A DNA stretch of 38,702 nt from Mucilaginibacter sp. (GCF_028288105.1 NZ_JAQBOI010000037.1:1-38702); one strand, 5' to 3'. Shown: positions 8,142 to 17,215, numbered from the stretch's first letter. The notes: generated by a model not told the origin, from the sequence alone. Numbers and translations are program-made.

Positions 8142-9557
8142 TTAAGCCAGTATGTGTGGCTTTTGGGTATATGTTTCCCAAAGCAGTTCGCCAAAAAGGG
8201 TATTAGCCCAGGCAAACCATTTACGGGTGAATTTAGTGGGGTCGTTTTTATGGAATGACTCATGCATAAAGCCTGTACCGCCATGCGTTTTGCGTAGGGT
8301 TTCAATACATTCTTTTATCTCGGCATCGTCATTACTTGTTATCGCACGGATGATGATACTTATCGGCCATATCATATCCTTACCAACATGCGGGCCACCT
8401 ATACCCTCGCCTGCTGTTCCTTTAAAAAAGAAGGGGTTATTTAATGATAGTAGCATTTTACGGGTGTTGATATAAACCGGATCAGTATTTTTTACAGCAT
8501 CAAGGTATGGCATGCCTAAAAGGCTTGGCACATTGGCATCGTCCATTAAATTGTAGCTACCAAAGCCATTCACTTCGTAGGCATAGATCTTGCCATAATC
8601 CGGGTGATCAATTACCGCGTGTTTTTGCAATGCTGCTTCTACTTCGGCAGCAAGGGTAAGTAACTCTGCGGATAAAGCGTCGTCTTTTGAAATAGATTTC
8701 ACCATCTCTGCTGATTGTTTTAAGCTGGTTACCGCGAAAAAGTTTGATGGTACCAGGTAAGAATAAATGGTAGCATCATCACTTGGGCGGAAGGCAGAAC
8801 AGATCAAACCAACCGGCTTAACAGGATAGCCATAACCATTCATAGGTACACCATCGGTAGCCCAAGCTGTTTTACGCTGGAACGAATACGGCCCGTCGTT
8901 CTCTTTGCGCTGCTGTTCTTTAAAAGTTTTCAGCACGCTTTGTATGGCGGTTTTCCAACGGGCATCAAACGGCGTTGCATCACCGGTAAGTTTCCAATAT
9001 TTATAGGCCAGGCGTATAGGGTAACAAAGCGAGTCTATCTCCCATTTACGCTCGTGCAAACCGGGTTTCATATCGGTAACATCATCTTTCCATTCGCCTA
9101 CTTTATTAGCGTCGTCATAAAAAGCATTAGCATAAGGGTCGCGTAAAATGCAGGTAACCTGGCGATTGATAACACCCGCAACCAACTTTTTAAGGTCGGC
9201 ATCTTTATTAATGAAAGCAATGTACGGCCAAACCTGCGCACTGCTATCACGCAGCCACATGGCATCAATATCGCCGGTAATTACATAGGTATCTGGTTTG
9301 TTGTTTGTTAACTTATAAGTTACAGTGGTATCCAGCGTGTTTGGGAAACAATTCTCAAAAAGCCAACCCAATTCAGGGTTCTTCACTTTCGATTTAAATT
9401 CTGTTATCGCTTTTTCAACCGATACACTTTTGAACTTTCTGGCTGATACAGGCACCCGTACTACCGGGAACGCCGCATTAGCTGCAAACGAAAACTTGTT
9501 CATTAATACACCTGCACCTAATAAAGTGGTGCTTCCAATAAATTGCCTTCTCTTCAT
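8142..9557 (-). CDS. Glycoside hydrolase family 125 (exo-alpha-1,6-mannosidase)
   Basis: This protein has 471 residues from ATG 9557. The N-terminus MKRRQFIGST followed by a hydrophobic stretch looks like a Tat-type signal. GH125 (formerly DUF1237) signatures include DIDAMWLRDSSAQVWPY, PYANAFYDD, the KWEIDSLCYPIRLAYKYW region, GEGIGGPHVGKDMIWPISI and TGFMHESFHKNDP. Family members are inverting exo-alpha-1,6-mannosidases that release mannose from the non-reducing end. With the two flanking GH76 genes this gives a full route from alpha-1,6-mannan to mannose. The upstream spacer holds a strong terminator and a possible promoter in its loop. Confidence 0.92.
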   Translation of the reverse strand: MKRRQFIGSTTLLGAGVLMNKFSFAANAAFPVVRVPVSARKFKSVSVEKAITEFKSKVKNPELGWLFENCFPNTLDTTVTYKLTNNKPDTYVITGDIDAMWLRDSSAQVWPYIAFINKDADLKKLVAGVINRQVTCILRDPYANAFYDDANKVGEWKDDVTDMKPGLHERKWEIDSLCYPIRLAYKYWKLTGDATPFDARWKTAIQSVLKTFKEQQRKENDGPYSFQRKTAWATDGVPMNGYGYPVKPVGLICSAFRPSDDATIYSYLVPSNFFAVTSLKQSAEMVKSISKDDALSAELLTLAAEVEAALQKHAVIDHPDYGKIYAYEVNGFGSYNLMDDANVPSLLGMPYLDAVKNTDPVYINTRKMLLSLNNPFFFKGTAGEGIGGPHVGKDMIWPISIIIRAITSNDDAEIKECIETLRKTHGGTGFMHESFHKNDPTKFTRKWFAWANTLFGELLWETYTQKPHILA

Positions 9558-9572
9558 ATTCTCAAAATAGGT

Positions 9573-9609
9573 AAAAAAAAATCTTCCGGGCAAATATAAC
9601 CCGGAAGAT
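9573..9609 (-). terminator. Strong rho-independent terminator inside the PUL
   Basis: On the minus strand a perfect 10-bp stem (arms at 9600-9609 and 9581-9590, ATCTTCCGGG/CCCGGAAGAT) with a 9-nt loop is followed by eight U (9573-9580). It lies 12 bp after the stop of the GH76 lipoprotein gene. It would separate the lipoprotein-encoding unit from the GH125-GH76-DUF4965 unit, or reduce read-through into it. Confidence 0.85.
9591..9598 (-). promoter_or_regulatory. Possible -7 box inside the terminator loop
   Basis: The loop of the terminator reads TATATTTG on the minus strand, an exact TAnnTTTG match, 33 bp upstream of the GH125 start. A transcript starting about 5 nt downstream would begin inside the hairpin's second arm and so escape the terminator. 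No clear -33 TTG is seen, so this is tentative. Confidence 0.3.
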
Positions 9610-9621
9610 CCATCTCAGTGT

Positions 9622-10782
9622 TTAAAATTTGCCGGCTGCTTTTAACGTGGCTGCGGCTTCCATCGTCGTAACTCCACTTATTTGTGTAGTTAGGTCTGTT
9701 GTGCCGGATGGTTTTGCTTTCCAATCCGGACTAATCATAAAATCTGGTCGGCCTATTCCCTTAACAAACAGGGTTTCGGCATTATATTTTAAGAACTTCG
9801 CGTATGCCTCACGGTCTGTAGACGATACATCCTCTTTTAAAGTTAAAAGGGTAAGATACCTAACTAAAATACCTTTAAACAAACCACCATCGCCCTGGCC
9901 TTCGCTTTTAAGCAAGCCACCGGGTGATATATCAAGGTCTTTAATAGTTGCGGTGGCTGTACGCACAGCATCACTCAGGTAAGAACCATCGCCCGTAGCA
10001 TTATATAGTTCGAGCGCTGCGCCGATAAATGTACCCTGGTTATAGGTAAATTTATTCTTACTGATCTGGCCATCGTGGTTACCATTGATACCATCCCAAA
10101 CAATACCGCTTGTTGGGTCAACAAGTGTACCTTTCAGCCAAGTGTATAACTCTTTTGCCAATGTAAGATCGGCCTCATTTTTTTGCAGGCGATAAAGGCG
10201 TGCGGCAAATATAATAGCCGGTGCATTCGCCGGGGTGTTTTTGTAGTCCAATTGCGATTTACGCCATGCTATACCACCACCCTGGTTTGTATTAACACCG
10301 GTTTTAATGTCTGTCCACAAAGTGCCGGCAGCGGCAAGATAATCAGGATCGTTTGTGGCTTCAAAAGCACGCAGGGTTGACAGCGCCAGCCACTCCATAT
10401 CATCATAATACTCGTTTTGCAATTTATTGCCATTAGTAGCCTTAGTACCGTTAAGAAGCGATTTTATACGTTGTTTGTAAACCTCGTTTTTTGTACGCAG
10501 GTATGCATCAATAAGCACATCCATTGTATGGGCTTGCGGCCAATAGTTATAGTTGGTATTGCCACCATTATTTTGGATAAAGTAATTACCATTCGCCGAC
10601 AGGAACGTAGCATACGTTTTGTCCTGCAGGGTGTCTGCCGTGGCGGCATAAGTGTAATTAATTACAGCCGATGGTTTGTTGCCATACAATGGAAAAGGTT
10701 TATCCTTTAAGCAGGAAGTAAGCATAACAGGGATAAGCCCCGCCAGTGCCACTTTTTTTATATGTTGAGTTATGCTGTTCAT
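9622..10782 (-). CDS. GH76 endo-alpha-1,6-mannanase, lipoprotein (surface type)
   Basis: This 386-residue protein has a lipoprotein signal: basic Lys9-Lys10, a hydrophobic core and lipobox MLTSC (Cys24). The GH76 Asp pair is in YYDDMEWLALSTL (Asp127, Asp128). NQGGGIAWR and KFTYNQGTFIGAALELY are further family landmarks. It immediately follows the SusE gene, the usual place for a surface endo-acting enzyme. It should cut alpha-1,6-mannan into pieces that SusCD can import. It differs from the second GH76 by the lipid anchor, so the two copies probably divide labour between surface and periplasm. Confidence 0.9.
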   Translation of the reverse strand: MNSITQHIKKVALAGLIPVMLTSCLKDKPFPLYGNKPSAVINYTYAATADTLQDKTYATFLSANGNYFIQNNGGNTNYNYWPQAHTMDVLIDAYLRTKNEVYKQRIKSLLNGTKATNGNKLQNEYYDDMEWLALSTLRAFEATNDPDYLAAAGTLWTDIKTGVNTNQGGGIAWRKSQLDYKNTPANAPAIIFAARLYRLQKNEADLTLAKELYTWLKGTLVDPTSGIVWDGINGNHDGQISKNKFTYNQGTFIGAALELYNATGDGSYLSDAVRTATATIKDLDISPGGLLKSEGQGDGGLFKGILVRYLTLLTLKEDVSSTDREAYAKFLKYNAETLFVKGIGRPDFMISPDWKAKPSGTTDLTTQISGVTTMEAAATLKAAGKF

Positions 10783-10805
10783 AAACTAAAGTTTGTTGAT
10801 TAAAA

Positions 10806-10837
10806 GTTTGCAAAGCCTTTTGAAAAGCTTTGCAAAC
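10806..10837 (-). terminator. Intra-operon hairpin between SusE and GH76
   Basis: A perfect 11-bp stem (GTTTGCAAAGC 10806-10816, GCTTTGCAAAC 10827-10837) with a 10-nt loop is followed on the minus strand by CTTTTAATC, a short U tract. It may act as a partial terminator or 3'-end protector, giving more susCDE than enzyme mRNA. That role is inference. Confidence 0.5.
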
Positions 10838-10853
10838 AGAGATTCTTAACGAA

Positions 10854-11993
10854 TTAATTACCTGTTACCGAATGCGTATACTCAGCAGCAGTGTTGTTGA
10901 ACATTATTTTAATATCAGCAGTTTTATTATCAAATGCATGGTTAAACTTAAAGCAATAGTCGTACTGTGAGTTGTTTACCGGTTTCATGTAATAGTATGA
11001 AGGCGCGGTATTGGCATCGGCAGCATTATTATCTGAGTTAGCACTACCATAAAACTGGGTTGACGAAGTATTATCCGCATTTTTAAAGGTGAACCTGAAT
11101 TTGTAACGCTCATCACGTCCCCATGATTCCTGGTGGAAAACGATGGATTGTTTATCAGCTGCCCATGTACCGTTGCTGGTGTAAGGCAGATCAAACCAGA
11201 TCTTGTTATCGGCAGCAAACCAAAGGCCTACGGCTGTTACTTCGGTAGTTTTATATGCTGCTACGTTAAAGTCAACCTCTATTTTTTCAACTTTAGTTGC
11301 ACCGGTAAATTCAGTATTACCGGCCTCAGTTAATTTAGTACCATCATAAGAATAAGTTAACGGGGTACCAGTACCTCGGTCTGCAAAGTGGAAAGAACCT
11401 GCTTTTAAAGATGTATAGATCTCAAATTTACCCGGAGCTGTTTGTTTAAATTTAACAGCTTTGGTCAAGTCATCGCCACCTTCAGTTGCCGTACCGGTTA
11501 GGAAAAGTTCGGTTGGGATATCGGTAAAACCTGCAGGGCGCTCAATTTCAATAATGCGGGTTTGCGCTGATGGTACAACATTAATGCCTTTTGACGACAT
11601 TACAGTCCATTTTACTTTACCTGCTTCCTGTGGTTTTACACCGGCAAGGGTAGCAATTTTATTAAGGTCGCTGTAGGTTAAGGTTAACTTGTTGTACAAA
11701 CCATTACCATCTGAAGGCACCGAATAAAGGGGCTTCGAAAAATCTCCGCCCTCTTTATCAAATGCCACCTCATATAAAACCAAACCATTATCTTCTGCGC
11801 GGGCCTGCTCCCATTCAAATGCGACTGAACCTGATGCGCCCGATGCTATCTTCACATATTTTGCATCTTCGGGTAAAAACAAATTGCTTACCGCTGATAC
11901 TTTTGTACTGCCAAGTGTTTTGTCTTTTTTGCAGCCTGATATAACAACCAGCGCTACAATACCTGCAAGCAGGCTATAAAAAATATTTTTCAT
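10854..11993 (-). CDS. SusE/SusF-like surface glycan-binding lipoprotein
   Basis: This 379-residue protein has lipobox VISGC (Cys21). The N-terminal half resembles a SusE-type domain (KYVKIASGASGSVAFEWEQARAEDNGLVLYEV). The C-terminal part contains SusE/F-like beta domains (LFLTGTATEGGDDLTKAVKF, GKFEIYTSLKAGSFHFADRG, and a carbohydrate-binding-like repeat with aromatic residues). It follows susD and precedes the surface mannanase. It is expected to bind mannan at the outer surface next to SusCD. Ligand specificity is inferred from the neighbours only. Confidence 0.82.
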   Translation of the reverse strand: MKNIFYSLLAGIVALVVISGCKKDKTLGSTKVSAVSNLFLPEDAKYVKIASGASGSVAFEWEQARAEDNGLVLYEVAFDKEGGDFSKPLYSVPSDGNGLYNKLTLTYSDLNKIATLAGVKPQEAGKVKWTVMSSKGINVVPSAQTRIIEIERPAGFTDIPTELFLTGTATEGGDDLTKAVKFKQTAPGKFEIYTSLKAGSFHFADRGTGTPLTYSYDGTKLTEAGNTEFTGATKVEKIEVDFNVAAYKTTEVTAVGLWFAADNKIWFDLPYTSNGTWAADKQSIVFHQESWGRDERYKFRFTFKNADNTSSTQFYGSANSDNNAADANTAPSYYYMKPVNNSQYDYCFKFNHAFDNKTADIKIMFNNTAAEYTHSVTGN

Positions 11994-12032
11994 GATCTTA
12001 ATTGATTATAATTTTTTTAAATACTTATTGAA

Positions 12033-13682
12033 TTACCAACCCGGGTTTTGTGTAAGGTTCGGGTCAACCGCCCTCTCGTCCCTTGGTACTGGCCATAAAT
12101 AATTTTTGTTTTTATCAAATGTGCGCAGGTTGGCACGTATATAACCATTATCTACACCGGCAGCGCCAAATTTGGCACCGTGCGCCCAGCCACTCAGTAC
12201 GGTTTCGGCGGTTTTCCAGCGGCGGATATCAAATATGCGTAAACCTTCCATTGCCAACTCAACACGGCGTTCGTCACGTATAATATTGCGCAATGATGCC
12301 TGATCGCCAGCCGGGAAATTTATTGCTTCGGAAGCAGTAAAGCCCGCACGGGAACGTATTGCTTTTATGGTTTTGTCCCACACACCGGCATCCATTTGGC
12401 TTAGTTCATTTTTGGCTTCGGCGTACATTAAAAGTACATCTGCATAACGTATTAGTATCAGGTTTAAGCCCGAGCCAAAATCTGCCACAGTAGATGTAGG
12501 GTCAAAATATTTACGTGTATAGTAACCTGTTGGCGATGATGTTGAACCCGGTGCATATTCATCAAAGCGCTTTGTAGGATCTGGATTAGGATCGCTGCCA
12601 GGTTTGGTATAAATAGTTTTGATACTGTTATCACGATCTTTCCACTGGTATAAATGATATACAACAGTATTGGTTAAACGGGGGTCGCGGTTTACATATG
12701 GGTTGTTCTCGTCATAACCAGAACCTGCCTCACCCGGTTTTTTGCCGTTAGTCATCAAATAGCTATCAACCAGTTCCTGGGTTGGGGCTATTGCGTTTAA
12801 CCTGCCGCCAACTGATATTGGCGCCATATCCCTAAAATCGCTGTATGACCTGTTGGCAACCGAAGGCGGTAAGTATTGCAAATCGAATATAACTTCACTA
12901 TTGTATTCGTTTTGAGGAAGGAACAAACCTTCGTACGAATTAAATAACGCATAGTTACCGTTTGCTGTACTACCTATAAGTTTTTCGCACTCGGTTATCA
13001 CATCAGCCCAGCGGCTTTCATATAGTAATACCCTTGCTTTTAGTGCAACGGCAGCGCCTTTGGTTACACGGCCACGGTCGGCTTCTGCTAAAGCAGTGTT
13101 TGCCGGCAGTGAAGTTGCAGCTTCGTCAAGCTCTTTTAATATAAAAGCTACAATGTCGGCTTTAGGCGTACGTGCTATTACTTTTGATTCGTCTATTGTC
13201 AGATCCTTCTCTATCAACGGCACATCACCCCACCAGGTCTCCAGTAAAAAGTAATGCCATGCACGGATAAACCTTGCTTCGGCTTTCATACGTGCTTTTA
13301 GCGTAGCATCCATCGATGTAACCTTGTCAACATTTTCTAAAAAAATGTTACAGGTTTTTATACCACGGTAATGATCGCCCCACTCGCCCTTTAAGCGGCC
13401 TAATGATGCATCATAAGTTCCTGCTGCAAGTGATGCAACACCGTTGTTATCGCCGCGCCCGTTGTATGCGTTGTCAGACATCGCTTCCATCGAAAAGAAA
13501 TAACTGCTGTTGGATATTTGCGAATAAGCTGTATTTAAAACATTATTTGCTTTATCTGTAGTAGTCCAGTAATTGGCATCTGTAAACTTATTTTCAGGCG
13601 CCAGATCAAGCTTTTTACATGCCGATAACGCAGTTATTAGCATAAGCGCCAAACCTATTTTATTGATATTAATTTTTTTCAT
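12033..13682 (-). CDS. SusD/RagB family nutrient-binding outer membrane lipoprotein
   Basis: This 549-residue protein has lipobox LSAC (Cys22). The SusD fold is recognisable from the N-terminal TPR-like region (NKFTDANYWTT, ARFIRAWHYFLLETWWGDVPLI), the RGRVTKGAAVALKARVLLYESRWADV helices and the C-terminal RagB region (LILIRYADVLLMYAEAKNEL, RDERRVELAMEGLRIFDIRRWK, NKNYLWPVPRDE, DPNLTQNPGW). It acts as the lid of the SusC transporter. It lies 12 bp downstream of susC in the same transcript. Confidence 0.96.
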   Translation of the reverse strand: MKKININKIGLALMLITALSACKKLDLAPENKFTDANYWTTTDKANNVLNTAYSQISNSSYFFSMEAMSDNAYNGRGDNNGVASLAAGTYDASLGRLKGEWGDHYRGIKTCNIFLENVDKVTSMDATLKARMKAEARFIRAWHYFLLETWWGDVPLIEKDLTIDESKVIARTPKADIVAFILKELDEAATSLPANTALAEADRGRVTKGAAVALKARVLLYESRWADVITECEKLIGSTANGNYALFNSYEGLFLPQNEYNSEVIFDLQYLPPSVANRSYSDFRDMAPISVGGRLNAIAPTQELVDSYLMTNGKKPGEAGSGYDENNPYVNRDPRLTNTVVYHLYQWKDRDNSIKTIYTKPGSDPNPDPTKRFDEYAPGSTSSPTGYYTRKYFDPTSTVADFGSGLNLILIRYADVLLMYAEAKNELSQMDAGVWDKTIKAIRSRAGFTASEAINFPAGDQASLRNIIRDERRVELAMEGLRIFDIRRWKTAETVLSGWAHGAKFGAAGVDNGYIRANLRTFDKNKNYLWPVPRDERAVDPNLTQNPGW

Positions 13683-13694
13683 GTCTGTGTAGAT

Positions 13695-16600
13695 TTAAAG
13701 GGATATATCAATACCAAAACCATAATAGATAGGCAGAGGGTATGACCTACCACTGTTTGCACCACCGGCAGTTACATTGCCACGCAATTCGGTCGACTCT
13801 GGGTCGATGAACTTCATGCCCGAAAACGTAAGAACGTTTTGGCCGGTTATGTAAGTCCTTACTTTCTTCATCCCAATCTTTTTAGAGATACCCTGTGGCA
13901 GGGTATAACCTATTTGTACGTTTTTAACCCTTAGGTATGAACCATCAAACAAATACATGTCAGAACCACGGCGGAAGTTATTCTCGTTAGACTGGCTGCC
14001 ACTTGCCGCAAGGCGAGGGTAACGTGCATTGGGGTTTTGTGGCGTCCAGTAATCTAACTGGTGCTGGTAAATAACCTGCGAATAATTTACGTGGAAAGGT
14101 TCCACCTGCTCGCCCCTAACAAACATGCTGCGTTTGCCCACACCTTGTAGAAACAAGTTAAGGTCAAAACCTTTAACAGCAACGTTGTAGGTAAAGCCAA
14201 AAGTTAAGCGAGGGAAGCCGTTACCTAATACAAATTTGTCGTTATCGTCAATAATACCGTCTTTGTTGATATCTACATAGCGGTTGTCGCCAGGCTGTAC
14301 ATTAAGGCCGGCCGGTTTTGGGCCATTGTTTATATCATCCAAATTTTGGAAGTAACCATCGCGCACCAGGCCAACGTATGAACCGATAGGCAAACCAACT
14401 TTATTTATGATCTGCATCTCATCGTAACTCCTCAATTGGTCGCCACCTTCCAGTTTCAATACCTTGTTTTTGGTATCGGCTATATTGAAAGCAAAGCTGT
14501 GGTTAAACGCGCCGGTTCTTAAACGATAGTTGATATTAAGCTCCCAACCACGGTTTTGCACCTCACCTGCATTATAATCGGGCAGGCCGGCACCAAATAC
14601 TCCGGGTACAACCGGAGGCAATAAGATATCACGGGTAATTTTATTAAAGTAATCGGCAGATACAGTAAGCGCATTATGAAAAAAGGTTGCATCAACACCC
14701 AGGTTAAATGTAGCTGCGCGTTCCCAACGGATATTAGGATTTGCAAAACCTATTGTGGCTGTGCTTTGAGCCAGGTTATTAAATGCATAAAAACTATCTG
14801 TTGATACGCCAAATGTATTCAGGAATTGGTAATCACCAACGTTTTGGTTACCTAAAATACCATATGAGGCACGCAACTTAAGGTCGCCAAATTTATCACG
14901 ATAATTTTGCATAAAATCCTCTTCAGTTATGCGGTAACCCACAGTTCCGGAAGGGAAGAATGCATTGCGGTAATTTTTAGCGAATTTTGAAGAAGCATCA
15001 AGCCTAAAATCAAACTCACCATAGTATTTATTCTTGAACGAGTATGAAGCGCGCCCGAATACAGAGTTAAGGCTGCTTTCGCTTTTGTTATTATTTGTAC
15101 CTGTTGATGAAGTTTCGATAATCGTGCCTGTAATTGGTGTACCTAACTCAGGGTCGGTAAATTTCAGGCGTAGATAATTGCTCTCGTTGTTGGTTGATTC
15201 ATTTGCCACACCGACCAACACATCAACATTATGATTTTTTGCAAATGTTTTGGTGTATTGCGCCAAAAATTGCGAATTGACGAACAGGTTTTTATTATTT
15301 TCATCATTAGTGTTCCTGTCTGAACCGTAAGTACCTTTTGGTGAAAAGTTAACCTGTATAACACGGCCAAACATATGGTTTGATAGCAATGTACCACCAA
15401 ACACACCCTTCAGCTTCAAATCTTTGGTGATGCCTAACTCCGCGGTAAGGTTTCCAAATATGTTATCGTTATCGCGCTTGCGGAAACCACCTTTTTCAAG
15501 AATACCAAGCGGGTTAAATTCGGCCAATACATCATTGGTCAGATAGTTGCCCTGATCGTCTTTTATCTTATAATATGTTGGCGTTCTGCCTGCATCTACA
15601 ATAAGCGTCCCGGTGTTAAAAGAGTGTTCTTTGATCTCGGTGCGGGTGTAAGCCAAAATGCTGGTCAGTTTTAGGCGGCCAAAATCGCTGCTTAGGTTCA
15701 TGCGGTAATTATAACGCCTTAAGCCGTAATCGGGGCCAACCAGATTATTACGCTGATCAAGCACACCGGCTGATACCAGATAAGTTGAATTAGCGCTACC
15801 GCCCGATAAGCTCAGGTTATGATTTTGCTGAACTGCATTTTGTAGAATAGCATCCAAAAACCATTGGTTATCGCCCTGTTGCTGAAACTGGCGTATTTGC
15901 TCCGGACTGTAAATTGGCGTTAAGCCAGCATTTACAACCGCCTCGTTACGTAAAATGGCGTTTTCGTAAGAGTGTACGGGTTTATAACCTACATGGGGTA
16001 CCTGTACACCGGCTTGCCCGTTATAAGTAAGTACAGCACCGGCGTTCTTCTTACCTTTTTTTGTGGTAACCAATATTACGCCATTAGCCGCACGCGAACC
16101 GTATATGGCCGCACTACCTGCATCTTTTAATATAGATACGCTCTCTATATCCTGCGGGTTAAGCAAATTAAGGTCTCCACCGGTAATACCATCAATAACG
16201 GTTAGCGGGTTGTTGTTGCCAAAAGTACTAACGCCACGAATGTTAATGGTTTGATAAGCGCCCGGTTCGTTACTGGTTTGCTGTATAATTAAGTTTGGTG
16301 ATGTACCCTGTAAAGCCTGTGTTAGGTTAACAGCAGGTTTACCCTCAATTGCAGCCGCGGTGATCTGGTCGACCGCGCCAATTACGTTTACACGTTTTTG
16401 TGTGCCGTAACCTACCACAATAACCTCGTTAAGGGCATTTTGTGCAGGCACTAATTGCACATTAATACCGGTGGTTTGCCCGTTAAGCGGGACTTCTTTC
16501 GATGTAAAGCCTATAAAGCTGAATACCAATATACCATCGGCATTTGGCAAGTCTAAAACAAAATTACCGTTAACATCGGTAACTGTACCTAAACTTGAGC

Positions 16601-17087
16601 CTTTAAGCTTTACACTTACACCCGGTAAAGGTAAGTTGGTATCATCAACTACCTTACCTTGTACCTTTATCGCTTTTACAGCTTCCTTTACAAGGCCTGT
16701 GTATGTAGCAACTTCGGCCCTATCGCTGATAACTACAACGTCATCAATAATTCTGTAACCAAGGTTAAATGGAGTTAAAACCTCGTTAAGCACCTCTTTG
16801 ATGCTTTTATTAGTTACATTTAGATCTACCCTGAATGACGGCTTTAGTATGTTATCTGCGTAAGCAAATTTTACTTGTTTATCGGCCGATAATTTTTCGA
16901 GCGCATCGGTCAGCTTCATGTTTTTCAACTTAAGCGTTACCTGTTGCTCTAAAAATTTCTGGCCATAAGTATTGTTTGCAACGGCCGTAAAGCACATTAA
17001 GCAAACAACAAAGCAGGCAAGCGAGGTAAATTTCATTAATATTAATACATAACGAACTACTCCATTTGAAAATAGAGATATATTCAT
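13695..17087 (-). CDS. SusC/RagA TonB-linked outer membrane transporter with STN signalling domain
   Basis: This protein has 1130 residues from ATG 17087. The frame extends to a TTG at 17120, but ATG 17087 gives a normal signal region (about 1-43). After the signal come an STN domain (about 50-120, QVTLKLKNMKLTDALEKLSA), a carboxypeptidase-D regulatory-like domain (about 135-215, VPLPGVSVKLKG type), a TonB plug (about 225-345; QGTSPNLIIQQ, VIDGITGG, LKDAGSAAIYGSRAANGVI) and the beta-barrel ending YGFGIDISL. The STN domain marks it as a FecA-like transducer that contacts the adjacent FecR anti-sigma factor. It imports mannan fragments together with SusD. Its leader is opposed by a predicted antisense RNA. 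Confidence 0.96.
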   Translation of the reverse strand: MNISLFSNGVVRYVLILMKFTSLACFVVCLMCFTAVANNTYGQKFLEQQVTLKLKNMKLTDALEKLSADKQVKFAYADNILKPSFRVDLNVTNKSIKEVLNEVLTPFNLGYRIIDDVVVISDRAEVATYTGLVKEAVKAIKVQGKVVDDTNLPLPGVSVKLKGSSLGTVTDVNGNFVLDLPNADGILVFSFIGFTSKEVPLNGQTTGINVQLVPAQNALNEVIVVGYGTQKRVNVIGAVDQITAAAIEGKPAVNLTQALQGTSPNLIIQQTSNEPGAYQTINIRGVSTFGNNNPLTVIDGITGGDLNLLNPQDIESVSILKDAGSAAIYGSRAANGVILVTTKKGKKNAGAVLTYNGQAGVQVPHVGYKPVHSYENAILRNEAVVNAGLTPIYSPEQIRQFQQQGDNQWFLDAILQNAVQQNHNLSLSGGSANSTYLVSAGVLDQRNNLVGPDYGLRRYNYRMNLSSDFGRLKLTSILAYTRTEIKEHSFNTGTLIVDAGRTPTYYKIKDDQGNYLTNDVLAEFNPLGILEKGGFRKRDNDNIFGNLTAELGITKDLKLKGVFGGTLLSNHMFGRVIQVNFSPKGTYGSDRNTNDENNKNLFVNSQFLAQYTKTFAKNHNVDVLVGVANESTNNESNYLRLKFTDPELGTPITGTIIETSSTGTNNNKSESSLNSVFGRASYSFKNKYYGEFDFRLDASSKFAKNYRNAFFPSGTVGYRITEEDFMQNYRDKFGDLKLRASYGILGNQNVGDYQFLNTFGVSTDSFYAFNNLAQSTATIGFANPNIRWERAATFNLGVDATFFHNALTVSADYFNKITRDILLPPVVPGVFGAGLPDYNAGEVQNRGWELNINYRLRTGAFNHSFAFNIADTKNKVLKLEGGDQLRSYDEMQIINKVGLPIGSYVGLVRDGYFQNLDDINNGPKPAGLNVQPGDNRYVDINKDGIIDDNDKFVLGNGFPRLTFGFTYNVAVKGFDLNLFLQGVGKRSMFVRGEQVEPFHVNYSQVIYQHQLDYWTPQNPNARYPRLAASGSQSNENNFRRGSDMYLFDGSYLRVKNVQIGYTLPQGISKKIGMKKVRTYITGQNVLTFSGMKFIDPESTELRGNVTAGGANSGRSYPLPIYYGFGIDISL

Positions 17088-17094
17088 AGATTTG
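17065..17094 (+). promoter_or_regulatory. Antisense promoter at the susC start
   Basis: TTTG (17065-17068), an 18-nt spacer and TAGATTTG (17087-17094) together match the Bacteroidota housekeeping promoter, a -33 TTTG and a -7 TAnnTTTG about 17-20 nt apart. It points away from susC, and its -7 box overlaps the susC start codon. Predicted transcription start is near 17100. No + strand protein gene follows. Confidence 0.55.
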
Positions 17095-17099
17095 AATAA

Positions 17100-17215
17100 A
17101 TTAAAGTGTTTGAAATTCAAGTGCGGCGTTCTGAATTCGACCTCTAAACGTACACTTAATAATAACCCGGCATTTTAATGACCCTGTTTCAAATCCCATT
17201 GAACAGGGTTTTTTT
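17100..17215 (+). ncRNA. Predicted cis-antisense small RNA over the susC leader
   Basis: The RNA is predicted from a promoter at 17065-17094 and an orphan intrinsic terminator at 17181-17215 on the same strand, giving about 115 nt. It has no convincing reading frame. It lies opposite the susC 5' leader, beginning about 13 nt upstream of the susC ATG, and would pair perfectly with the susC mRNA leader. Bacteroides PULs with ECF sigma/anti-sigma pairs are known to carry such antisense repressors (DonS type). Ends are approximate, and existence is inferred without expression data. Confidence 0.45.
17181..17215 (+). terminator. Orphan + strand rho-independent terminator
   Basis: The arms ACCCTGTT (17181-17188) and AACAGGGT (17202-17209) enclose a 13-nt loop and are followed by a T run at 17209-17215. 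On the minus strand the hairpin has no U tract, so it does not look like the fecR terminator. No + strand coding gene ends here. Confidence 0.65.

Noticed and set aside
9558..9593. N-terminal extension of GH125
   Set aside because: It would use a TTG inside the terminator hairpin and bury the MKRRQFIGS signal peptide.
10985..11676. Several open frames of 66-77 codons inside the SusE gene
   Set aside because: They are antisense or out-of-frame shadows of a strongly coding gene and encode nothing recognisable.
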